Positions 1 to 5,634 of a DNA stretch of 5,634 nucleotides are shown here, one piece after another. Origin of the DNA: Aliikangiella sp964411875 (lineage in GTDB: Bacteria; Pseudomonadota; Gammaproteobacteria; Enterobacterales; Kangiellaceae); NCBI GenBank assembly GCA_964411875.1, contig CAYPMT010000140.1:1-5634 (forward strand), read 5' to 3'. The position numbers and the translations under genes were made by a program. The stretch's first letter is position 1. Each line of letters begins with the position of its first letter. A model generated the notes under the pieces. The model searched no databases and was not told the DNA's origin. It was given only the letters and a program-made list of their open reading frames with translations.

Positions 1-794
1 ATTTCATAAGCCATTTGAGTATGCATAAAGTGGTGTCTAGCATGGGCTTGAGTTTCTGTATCCGGTCGTGGATAAACCACATGCATGGGCATTCTTGCAG
101 CAATAAAATTGTTTTCTGGTAAGGGGAAGGTAATCTTTGGTGCTTTAATTCTTACACTCACAATATCTGATGAAAAATCACCTATGTCGTCTCTTACAAC
201 AGCCCTAAAGGCAAGTACTCTATCCGGATCACCAACAGCCATTGATGGTGCTGTAAAGCTAAGCGTGTCTGTCCTTTCATTGGTTAAAGTCACATTAACG
301 CCACTCACTTGGCTCCAAACATAAGAAGCTATTTGACCATCACTATCAGAGGCATTGGCAAAAAGACTTACATTGCTCTCTGCATCCACCGTTAAGTTAA
401 CACCAGCATCAACAGTTGGTGCAGTATTGCTTGCTTTAACGGTGACTTTGATAAAATCTCGGGCGGTTTCACCCAAGTCATTCGTGACAATGACTCTAAA
501 ACGCAACGCTATATCGGGATCTCCGAGATTCATAACCGGTGCCGTAAAAGTGGCTGTTGCTTTACGTCGCCCGGTTAAGTTCACACTATCACCACTGACT
601 TGACGCCAGCGATAAGAGGTAATTGTCTGTCCTGCATCATCACTAGCGGTTGCAGTAAGTTGTACTTGAGTTGCTTGCAAAACCGATATATTAGGACCAA
701 CATTAACCACGGGTTCAGCACTTAACCCAGTTAGATTAATTAAATAAACAATAAAAAATAATGAAATGAATTTGATAAGATTGATTGCTTTCAT
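1..794 (-). CDS. Secreted PKD-like repeat protein, N-terminal part (3' end outside window)
   Basis: Reading the minus strand from ATG at 794 gives 264 residues without a stop, running off the left edge. Residues 1-26 form a signal peptide: Lys2 and Lys8, a hydrophobic core at about 9-24, and a likely cleavage after Leu-Ser-Ala26. Two PKD-like beta-sandwich repeats follow (about 28-121 and 125-218). Each has a SYxWxQVSG strand, an FTAP motif, a GDPD turn and a final V-x-V/I-K-A strand, as in PKD/REJ-type domains of secreted enzymes and adhesins. A new segment, rich in His near residues 251-258, starts at about 219 and is cut by the window edge. There are no cysteines in the visible part, which fits an exported extracellular protein. 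The start is supported by a consensus Shine-Dalgarno. The function of the full protein is unknown: PKD repeats usually act as spacers or binding modules, so the missing C-terminus would define it (hydrolase, adhesin or cell-wall protein are all possible). Confidence 0.88.
   Translation of the reverse strand, partial: MKAINLIKFISLFFIVYLINLTGLSAEPVVNVGPNISVLQATQVQLTATASDDAGQTITSYRWRQVSGDSVNLTGRRKATATFTAPVMNLGDPDIALRFRVIVTNDLGETARDFIKVTVKASNTAPTVDAGVNLTVDAESNVSLFANASDSDGQIASYVWSQVSGVNVTLTNERTDTLSFTAPSMAVGDPDRVLAFRAVVRDDIGDFSSDIVSVRIKAPKITFPLPENNFIAARMPMHVVYPRPDTETQAHARHHFMHTQMAYE
141..713 (-). repeat. Tandem pair of PKD-like domains (period about 97 residues)
   Basis: Residues 58-121 and 155-218 of the secreted protein align without gaps over 64 positions, and by hand count about half are identical. 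Shared blocks include SY-x-W-x-QVSG, FTAP, GDPD and a closing Lys-Ala. The repeat is evident at protein level but diverged at DNA level, so it is an old domain duplication rather than a recent DNA repeat. Confidence 0.75.
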
Positions 795-801
795 ATGAAG
801 A

Positions 802-807
802 CCTCCT
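802..807 (-). promoter_or_regulatory. Strong Shine-Dalgarno site of the PKD-repeat gene
   Basis: The minus strand reads AGGAGG here, seven bases before the ATG at 794. It is the best ribosome binding site in the window and fixes the start codon. It implies high translation once the mRNA is made, unlike the weak sites of msrB and the kinase-like gene. Confidence 0.85.
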
Positions 808-1038
808 TTTGACCTTTTTTATCAATGAATAGCTTTTTACTAGCCAAGACATAACGAGCATCGAGTAAACGTTTCTGTTCCACAGGACTTCATGCTCTGC
901 TGACTAAATTACAGGAAAGAATAACCATAAGCAATGGTTTTTATCGCAGTTAATAGAATTGAAACAAAAAGAAAATAGTTTATAAATAATGGTAAATAGC
1001 TAAGTATTGACTAACCTTAAAGCTATTTTTAATTGGTA
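808..1038 (-). promoter_or_regulatory. Leader/promoter region of the PKD-repeat gene with small inverted repeats
   Basis: This is the gene-free space between the msrB stop and the ribosome site of the PKD-repeat gene. It should hold that gene's promoter and 5' leader. I see no convincing sigma-70 pair. Possible RNA stems include GAGCAT 856-861 with ATGCTC 892-897, enclosing a small CTGT/ACAG hairpin (875-878 with 882-885), and AACCAT 923-928 with ATGGTT 934-939. I compared it by eye with the c-di-GMP-I riboswitch core and found no match. Regulatory function is an inference. Confidence 0.3.
994..1028. repeat. Inverted repeat just downstream of msrB
   Basis: AAATAGCT (994-1001) pairs perfectly with AGCTATTT (1021-1028) across a 19-base spacer, starting 11 bases after the msrB stop. 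It could act as a weak transcription terminator or mRNA 3' stabiliser for the msrB transcript. However, the stem is AT-rich, the loop is long, and on the minus strand no T-run follows the hairpin (T's follow only on the plus strand). Terminator function is therefore doubtful. Confidence 0.3.
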
Positions 1039-1410
1039 TTAAGAGACCGTTGGTTGAAACCTCATAGAAACTGAATTGATACAATAACGTGTACCATGGG
1101 GGCCATCAGGGAATTTATGGCCTAGGTGGGCATTGCATTGACCACATAAAATTTCAATACGGGTCATATTATGTGAATTATCGATTTCTTCTCGTGTGCT
1201 ATCGGATTGGGCTTTATGAAAAGCCGGCCACCCACAGCCTGATTCAAATTTATGCTCAGAGTTAAATAGGTGCTTATCACAGCAAATGCAAAAATATTTT
1301 CCTGGTTGGTCAAAGTCATTATATTCGCCGGAAAAAGGATTTTCAGTGGCTTTTTCTTGAGTGACTTGCCAAGCAAGGGGTGAAAGTTTTTGTTTAAGAT
1401 CGTCAGTCAT
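1039..1410 (-). CDS. msrB: Peptide-methionine (R)-S-oxide reductase MsrB
   Basis: The 123-residue product reduces the R epimer of methionine sulfoxide in proteins, with electrons from thioredoxin. No signal peptide is visible, so it should be cytoplasmic. The whole SelR/MsrB fold is present: zinc-binding CxxC pairs at Cys41/Cys44 and Cys89/Cys92, the SGCGWPAF block at 57-64, the HLGH-x-FPDGP motif at 95-104, and the RYCINS active site with catalytic Cys110. Cys59 sits where the recycling cysteine (Cys63 in E. coli numbering) lies, so a Cys59-Cys110 disulfide mechanism is expected. Length is slightly below E. coli MsrB (137 residues) because the ends and the FPDGP loop are short. An additional Cys43 lies inside the first zinc knuckle (C-I-C-C). 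The gene begins 27 bp after the stop of the kinase-like gene and has no clear Shine-Dalgarno, which suggests cotranscription and perhaps translational coupling. No msrA is visible. Confidence 0.96.
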   Translation of the reverse strand: MTDDLKQKLSPLAWQVTQEKATENPFSGEYNDFDQPGKYFCICCDKHLFNSEHKFESGCGWPAFHKAQSDSTREEIDNSHNMTRIEILCGQCNAHLGHKFPDGPHGTRYCINSVSMRFQPTVS

Positions 1411-1437
1411 TTTTAATTTAGTCCAATCTTTTAGTTT

Positions 1438-3195
1438 TTATTCAATATCAATAGTAAACCAAAACTGACTGCCATTGCCAGGTTGGCTAATGACGCCAAT
1501 TTCACCGCCCATTAAATCAATAAGGTGTTTACAAACAATCAATCTTAAACGACCAGCAAAGCTGCTATTAGTGAGTCGAGTTGATTGTTCAAGTGATTCA
1601 AATAAACCTTTCTGTGCGTCTTCAGGAATACCAACACCGGTATCTTTAACCGTAAAACGTAATAAACTTTTACCATCTTTATTGGTAATGTCAGCATAGA
1701 GAGAGACTTCGCCTTTTTTTGTAAAACGAATAGCATTACCTAATAAGTTACGAACAATTTGGCGAATGCGTTTAATATCAGCACGAACTTCTGTAGGAAT
1801 TTCTGGATCGCTACTTGCCTGTAATGATAAACCTTTTTCATTAGCAAAATGAACCAGTTCAGAAGATAGGTCATCAACTAATTGCCTAACACTAAAGGTT
1901 TCTGTATTTAATTTAAGCATGTCGGCATCAAGTTTAGAAAAGTCGAGGATATTGTTTAGGTTATCGACTAAAGTACGGGTTGAACGTTTAGCTATATTGA
2001 GCAGTTCTTTGGCTTCTTCTTCAAGTTTATATTCAGACAATAATTTCAGCATATTGACCACTGAATTCATTGGTACAGTTACTTCGTCACCCATGCGTGA
2101 TAAAAATTCCGACTTAACTCGAGGTGCTGCAACTGCACTATCTCTTTCCATGCTTAAATTTGAAGCTGTATCTCTCAGGTGTTTTTCATTATCTTGTAAA
2201 CGACGAACTTCTAAGCCTAATGATTTTTTCTGTTCAACTAATTGATTGAGCCGTTGTTCGATATGAGTAATCGTATTGATTACATTTTTACTATTGGTAT
2301 TATTTTTTAAACGATTTAGACGGTTAATTTGTTCTGCTATCGGTAAGTCAATATTGAGAGTACTACTTAATGAGCGAGTTGGTTTGTTCGCACTACTGAT
2401 TTGCATCCAGACAATAAAGCTTAATAAAAGTGTCGCTATAATACCTAAAATTAAGTAGATGTAATGTTCGGCTAAACCACTTGATGGATTCATTAGCAAA
2501 TAGAGTGTCCAAAGTGATGAGTTAATGCTTTCAGGCCAAGGAATATCTTTTAATGAATAGTTATCTAAGCTGACTTCATCATCAAGACTTATTGATTTGA
2601 TTTCGCCAATATTGACAATGGCCAAGGGAACTTGAGTAATTGATTGATAGTGTTTGAGAAGTTTATCATCGAGTAACTTAATACCAATGATACTTCCAAT
2701 CATTTGACCTTCACGATTTTTGATCGGTGCTAAGATAACAACGGCCGGTTTGTCATTAAACAATTGCATTAAAGAAATGCTGCTATTTTTTCGATACATT
2801 CGATCAACAGGTTGCCTAAGTTTGGCTGTTTGACTGGATAAAATTAATTTTTCAAAAGTAAATTTATTTTCTGATTTAATATGCAAGCCCACAAAAGAAA
2901 AGCCTGCTGCTTGGTAGACCGGCTGTTGTGAGTTAAGCCAATAACCCCATTCATTTGTAGGTGATGATTGCCAATGGCTATTGAGTGATAGTGCCTTTAT
3001 AGCAGCATTGAGTGATGTGAGATCTGATTGAAGTTGGTTGGATAACTTTTGCTCGTATTGCTGCAGCGCAGAAAAGTCGTCCTGTGGTAATTTGGTTCCA
3101 TTTAACTGGTTATAAAAAAGTAAAAATGTTAGCAATCCACCAATTAATAAAGTTGCTAAAACCGAAGTTCTTGTTGGGTTCATTAATTTGTTCAC
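1438..3195 (-). CDS. Membrane pseudo-histidine kinase (HisKA + HATPase_c, catalytic His and G2 box lost)
   Basis: The 585-residue protein has TM1 at about 11-29, a periplasmic region at 30-244 and TM2 at about 245-265. A Glu/Arg/Leu-rich coiled coil follows (about 285-358), then a HisKA dimerisation helix pair (360-425) and a HATPase_c domain (430-585) ending in the FWF signature of BarA/hybrid-type kinases. The periplasmic part around 96-195 resembles CHASE4/Cache-like sensors, though I am unsure of this. The N box (LLGNAI, Asn487), G1 box (DTGVGIP, Asp518) and F-box-like LFESLEQ (531-537) are present. However, the H box reads GDEVTVP: Asp370 replaces the phosphoacceptor His and Val374 the phosphatase Thr. 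The G2 box reads AGRLRL (547-552) instead of GTGLGL. It has no receiver or HPt domain and no response regulator neighbour. Autophosphorylation in cis is not expected; a modulatory role, as for RetS or DivL, is inferred. The start is GTG at 3195; an in-frame ATG at 3183 is a real alternative, as neither has a good ribosome site. Confidence 0.9.
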   Translation of the reverse strand: MNKLMNPTRTSVLATLLIGGLLTFLLFYNQLNGTKLPQDDFSALQQYEQKLSNQLQSDLTSLNAAIKALSLNSHWQSSPTNEWGYWLNSQQPVYQAAGFSFVGLHIKSENKFTFEKLILSSQTAKLRQPVDRMYRKNSSISLMQLFNDKPAVVILAPIKNREGQMIGSIIGIKLLDDKLLKHYQSITQVPLAIVNIGEIKSISLDDEVSLDNYSLKDIPWPESINSSLWTLYLLMNPSSGLAEHYIYLILGIIATLLLSFIVWMQISSANKPTRSLSSTLNIDLPIAEQINRLNRLKNNTNSKNVINTITHIEQRLNQLVEQKKSLGLEVRRLQDNEKHLRDTASNLSMERDSAVAAPRVKSEFLSRMGDEVTVPMNSVVNMLKLLSEYKLEEEAKELLNIAKRSTRTLVDNLNNILDFSKLDADMLKLNTETFSVRQLVDDLSSELVHFANEKGLSLQASSDPEIPTEVRADIKRIRQIVRNLLGNAIRFTKKGEVSLYADITNKDGKSLLRFTVKDTGVGIPEDAQKGLFESLEQSTRLTNSSFAGRLRLIVCKHLIDLMGGEIGVISQPGNGSQFWFTIDIE

Positions 3196-3272
3196 TTTTA
3201 TCTTTATTATGCTTTTGTTTTATTTGTTATTTTTCTAATGAAGCATATCAGAAGATCAAGTCAATCGCAGAG

Positions 3273-3301
3273 TTTATAACTTAAATTTGTGAATTTGTTG
3301 C
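3273..3301 (-). promoter_or_regulatory. Possible sigma-70 promoter of the kinase-like gene/msrB unit
   Basis: In the 108-bp gap after panE the minus strand carries TATAAA (3273-3278) as a -10 candidate. It lies 17 bases from GCAACA (3296-3301), a poor -35 match (ACA half only). It would give a leader of roughly 70 bases before the GTG at 3195. The gap is long enough for an independent promoter, but readthrough from panE is equally possible. Confidence 0.22.
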
Positions 3302-3303
3302 GA

Positions 3304-4236
3304 CTATTGAGTTAAATTTTTAATTTTATGAATAATTTTTTCATTTTCAGGGAGAGTTAATTGATATGATTCGGCTTTTTTAGCTAAATAGCCATTGATA
3401 AAGTCAATTTCGGTCGGTCGTTCAGCCCTAATGTCTTGCAGCATCGAAGAGATATTTTCGCGTGTTAGCCAGGCAACTTGGATAATAGCTTGCCGGATTG
3501 TTTCAAAATTGAGTGTTGGTAATAATTTATTAAGAAGAGGGCACATCTCTTCAAGTAGTGCTTCTGCCTGAGGAATTAAGCTTAGGTTTAGGTTACTTTG
3601 GTTATCTAATGACCTATTTGGCATTAATAGAAAGTCATTGGGTTGGTTATTAAGTGCGGTAATAGGGTTGATAATAGCGTTAGTAATGAGCTTAAGAAGC
3701 AGTCTTTGCTTATGATTGTTATCCCAACTGACCTTGGGCAAAGCTTGATTCAGTTGAGTGGTGATTTTTTCACTATTGGATGATGGATGATTATGACCAA
3801 AATCACCTAACCAGGTTTCACCTAAACCGGCATGGACTAATTGCGAATTGGTTAAATAAACACCATGGGTTATATTAGCTTGAATAATACTTTTATCAGG
3901 CCAGTAATCTTCTACGATCTCGATAAGTCCTAAACCATTCATCATTAAGACAATCGATTGAGCTTGAATTTCTCGCTTTTTTAATTGTTCACAAAGTGAC
4001 TCTAATTGATGAGCCTTAACGCAAATTAAAATTACATCAGCCTGCTGCCATAAATCAATTGTCTGGTAATTAACCGATTGACTAAAATTGCCAAGTGGTG
4101 ATTCAATGGAAATGATTTGAGAGGGTTTCGTTGCTCTAGTGTAAAGCCTTGACTGAAAACCTTTCTGCTGTAAAAAGCATTGCCATAAATGACCAATAGA
4201 GCCAGCACCAATGATATTAAAGCTAAGTTTTGTCAT
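3304..4236 (-). CDS. panE: 2-dehydropantoate 2-reductase (ketopantoate reductase family)
   Basis: The 310-residue cytoplasmic enzyme is expected to reduce 2-dehydropantoate (ketopantoate) to pantoate with NADPH, in the pantothenate/CoA pathway. The N-terminal Rossmann fold has the GAGSIG nucleotide loop at 10-15, followed by VKAHQ (Lys74) and NGLG (Asn100). The C-terminal helical domain has K-LITN-AIINP with the catalytic Lys182 and Asn186, and SSMLQDIRAERPTEID (263-278), where Glu276 corresponds to the substrate-binding Glu256 of E. coli PanE. Length is close to the E. coli enzyme (303 residues). Start ATG 4236 is supported by TGAGGT at 4243-4248, six bases upstream. The gene is divergent from the ampG-like gene and upstream of the kinase-like gene on the same strand, with no other pantothenate gene in view. 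Some KPR-family members act on other 2-oxo acids, but all key PanE residues are present here. Confidence 0.9.
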   Translation of the reverse strand: MTKLSFNIIGAGSIGHLWQCFLQQKGFQSRLYTRATKPSQIISIESPLGNFSQSVNYQTIDLWQQADVILICVKAHQLESLCEQLKKREIQAQSIVLMMNGLGLIEIVEDYWPDKSIIQANITHGVYLTNSQLVHAGLGETWLGDFGHNHPSSNSEKITTQLNQALPKVSWDNNHKQRLLLKLITNAIINPITALNNQPNDFLLMPNRSLDNQSNLNLSLIPQAEALLEEMCPLLNKLLPTLNFETIRQAIIQVAWLTRENISSMLQDIRAERPTEIDFINGYLAKKAESYQLTLPENEKIIHKIKNLTQ

Positions 4237-4344
4237 TAGGTAACCTCAGGTTTGGATAAGTAGTATTTTTTTAGTCAACAAATGGTTAAGATTAGTTTAA
4301 CTCGAACTCATCGGGTATTAACAGATCTAAAGTAAGGTTATTCT
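4237..4344. promoter_or_regulatory. Divergent intergenic region between panE and the ampG-like gene
   Basis: Both genes must be transcribed outward from these 108 bases. An imperfect dyad, GTTAA (4285-4289) and TTAAC (4297-4301) with a seven-base spacer, lies in the middle and could be an operator. TATTAA at 4316-4321 is a -10-like element for the plus strand but has no acceptable -35. No ampR-type regulator gene is adjacent. The exact promoters cannot be called. Confidence 0.35.
4334..4337 (+). promoter_or_regulatory. Shine-Dalgarno site supporting the TTG start of the ampG-like gene
   Basis: AAGG lies seven bases before the TTG at 4345. This spacing favours the TTG over the next in-frame ATG at 4399, which has only A/T-rich sequence before it and would remove the 18 residues preceding TM1. 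Confidence 0.6.
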
Positions 4345-5598
4345 TTGCAAGAATTAACAAAAAAAGCCTCTTTTAAACAAATCTTTTTTAATAAAAAAAT
4401 GTTGGTTTGTTTATTTACTGGTTTTGCTTCTGGTTTACCACTCTATTTTTTATTTCAACTGATCCCTGCTTGGCTTAGAAGTCATGAGGTTGATTTATCA
4501 ACCATTGGGCTATTTGCTTTAATTGGCTTTTCCTATAACTGGAAGTTTATATGGTCGCCCATTATGGAACGGTATACACCGCCGTTTTTGGGTAAACGGC
4601 GAGGCTGGATGTTACTGACACAAATTCCGCTAATTTTTGTGACTTGCCTATTACTTTTTTTAGATCCGATTGAACAAATTGTTAGCATAGCGGTTGTGGT
4701 CGGTTTTATTGCTTTTTTTAGTGCAAGCCAAGATATTGTTCTAGATGCTTATCGAAGAGACTTTTTATCGGATGAAGAACTTGGCATGGGAACTTCAATT
4801 TTTGTTAATGCTTACAGGCTTTCTTCATTAATTCCTGGTGGGCTCGCGTTAATTTTATCGGATTACTTTTCATGGCAAGTTTCTATTGGAGCCGCAATTA
4901 TTTTTTTCTTGGTTGGGTTAATAACCACCTTACTTATCAAAGAGCCAGACAAAACCGATTATCAACCCAGTAATATAGTTGAAGCAGTTGTTGAGCCTTT
5001 TAAAGAATTTTTTAAACGAGATGGCTGGCGAAATGCTTTACTAATTCTGTTGTTTTTAGTGCTCTATAAACTAGGTGACAATATGGCTGTTGCGCTTGAA
5101 ACGCCTTTTTTTATGGATATAGGTTTTAGTGGCACCGAGATTGGCTCCATTGCGAAGTTATCTAAATTATGGGCGGCGATTTTAGGTGCGGCTCTAGGTG
5201 GTTTTTTATTGATTCGTTTAGGGCTCAATAAATCACTTTGGATTTTTGGGTTTTTTCAAATTATATCGATTTTAGGTTATGCGTTTTTAGCTCATATGGG
5301 GCATGAGCTATGGGTACTTTTTGTTGCTGTAAGTTTAGAGTATTTGGGTGTTGGTTTAGGAACTGTGGGCATTTCAACTTATATTGCAAGATTAACCAAC
5401 CGTCAATTCACTGCAACCCAATTTGCGTTATTAACCAGTTTAGCAACTTTACCAAGGACTTTCGCTAATGCGAGTACCGGTTATATTATCGAGTCGGTTG
5501 GTTATTTTAATTTCTTTTTAATTTGTTTTGCTTGTGCCATTCCTGGCATGTTGTTGCTATTTAAAATAGCGCCTTGGAATCAAAAAGAGAATGCTTGA
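4345..5598 (+). CDS. ampG: AmpG-family muropeptide permease (MFS)
   Basis: This 417-residue inner-membrane transporter very probably imports GlcNAc-anhydro-MurNAc peptides from the periplasm for peptidoglycan recycling, the step that also feeds ampC beta-lactamase induction where AmpR exists. It has about 12 hydrophobic segments. AmpG hallmarks are FASGLP (27-32), WSPIMERYTPP (70-80) with GKRRGW after it, SASQDIVLDAYRRD (126-139), YRLSSLIPGGLAL (157-169), YKLGDNMA (241-248) and ATQFALL (357-363). It stops at the end of the 12-TM core; E. coli AmpG (491 residues) has a further C-terminal membrane extension, so this is a short-form AmpG, not a truncation, since a terminator follows at once. The TTG start is supported by AAGG at 4334-4337; ATG 4399 (Met19) is the alternative. 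No ampC, ampD, nagZ or ampR is in the window, so the exact substrate is inferred from family similarity. Confidence 0.88.
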   Translation: MQELTKKASFKQIFFNKKMLVCLFTGFASGLPLYFLFQLIPAWLRSHEVDLSTIGLFALIGFSYNWKFIWSPIMERYTPPFLGKRRGWMLLTQIPLIFVTCLLLFLDPIEQIVSIAVVVGFIAFFSASQDIVLDAYRRDFLSDEELGMGTSIFVNAYRLSSLIPGGLALILSDYFSWQVSIGAAIIFFLVGLITTLLIKEPDKTDYQPSNIVEAVVEPFKEFFKRDGWRNALLILLFLVLYKLGDNMAVALETPFFMDIGFSGTEIGSIAKLSKLWAAILGAALGGFLLIRLGLNKSLWIFGFFQIISILGYAFLAHMGHELWVLFVAVSLEYLGVGLGTVGISTYIARLTNRQFTATQFALLTSLATLPRTFANASTGYIIESVGYFNFFLICFACAIPGMLLLFKIAPWNQKENA

Positions 5599-5605
5599 GA
5601 TACAA

Positions 5606-5632
5606 AAAAGCCACCTTAAAAAGGTGGCTTTT
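5606..5632. terminator. Rho-independent terminator after ampG, bidirectional type
   Basis: AAAAGCCACCTT (5606-5617) and AAGGTGGCTTTT (5621-5632) form a perfect 12-bp stem with a three-base AAA loop, beginning seven bases after the ampG stop. The T-rich 3' arm acts on the plus strand. The A-run at 5604-5609 gives a matching T-run on the minus strand, so the element could also end a convergent gene lying beyond the right edge. Confidence 0.88.
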
Positions 5633-5634
5633 AA

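Noticed and set aside
85..603. Two plus-strand open frames of about 80 codons (85-324 and 355-603)
   Set aside because: They lie wholly inside the minus-strand PKD-repeat gene, lack ribosome sites and encode low-complexity Leu/Thr/Ser/Val-rich sequence. They are antisense shadows of the repeat-encoding DNA.
923..942. Terminator-like hairpin AACCAT/ATGGTT followed by T's on the plus strand
   Set aside because: The stem is only six base pairs with two G-C pairs, and no plus-strand gene lies upstream of it. I treat it only as part of the leader's small repeats.
808..960. c-di-GMP-I riboswitch or other known riboswitch in the PKD-gene leader
   Set aside because: I looked by eye for the conserved c-di-GMP-I core and other familiar aptamer cores and found no match.
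1438..3195. Kinase-like gene as a decaying pseudogene
   Set aside because: The frame is open over 585 codons with both membrane segments, the coiled coil, N box, G1 box and C-terminal FWF motif preserved. Damage is confined to catalytic positions, a pattern of altered function rather than random decay.
4253..4281. Possible panE promoter TTGTTG-17-TATCCA on the minus strand, near a TTGACT match at 4273-4278
   Set aside because: The spacing fits only for TTGTTG, and the -10 is poor. The start point would fall on the panE Shine-Dalgarno site, leaving no functional leader. TTGACT itself has no -10 at a valid distance.
1..5634. CRISPR array, mobile element, tRNA/rRNA, toxin-antitoxin pair or defence system
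   Set aside because: I saw no spaced direct repeats, transposase, terminal inverted repeats, RNA gene signature or small paired genes. All substantial coding space is explained by five genes.

Overview
The window is AT-rich, with Leu TTA and Ile ATT/ATA common. It carries ordinary chromosomal genes of a Gram-negative bacterium. The AmpG-type muropeptide permease, the PanE sequence motifs and the BarA-like kinase core point to a low-GC gammaproteobacterium, probably marine or environmental, but genus and family cannot be fixed from the sequence alone. I see no CRISPR array, insertion sequence, tRNA, rRNA or phage gene.

Layout, left to right. (1) Positions 1-794, minus strand: the N-terminal part of a secreted protein with two PKD-like immunoglobulin-fold repeats; its 3' end lies outside the window. 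(2) Positions 795-1038: a gene-free stretch holding this gene's strong Shine-Dalgarno site, an AT-rich leader with several small inverted repeats, and the region downstream of msrB. (3) Positions 1039-4236: three minus-strand genes in the order panE-like reductase, membrane sensor kinase-like protein, msrB. The kinase and msrB are 27 bp apart and probably cotranscribed; panE is separated from the kinase by 108 bp. (4) Positions 4237-4344: a divergent intergenic region. (5) Positions 4345-5598, plus strand: an AmpG-family permease with a TTG start, followed by a strong hairpin terminator at the right edge.

The most notable feature is the sensor kinase-like gene at 1438-3195. It has the full layout of a membrane histidine kinase (TM, periplasmic sensor, TM, coiled coil, HisKA, HATPase_c), but the phosphoacceptor His is Asp370, the phosphatase-position Thr is Val374, and the three glycines of the G2 ATP-lid box are Ala/Arg/Arg. 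The N box and G1 box are intact and the reading frame is open throughout. This looks like a maintained pseudo-histidine kinase rather than a decaying gene. It has no receiver domain and no adjacent response regulator, and it lies just upstream of methionine sulfoxide reductase B.

Functional links among the genes are loose: MsrB repairs oxidised methionine, PanE belongs to pantothenate/CoA synthesis and AmpG to peptidoglycan recycling. Apart from the pseudo-kinase/msrB pair, I do not see a dedicated multi-gene system.
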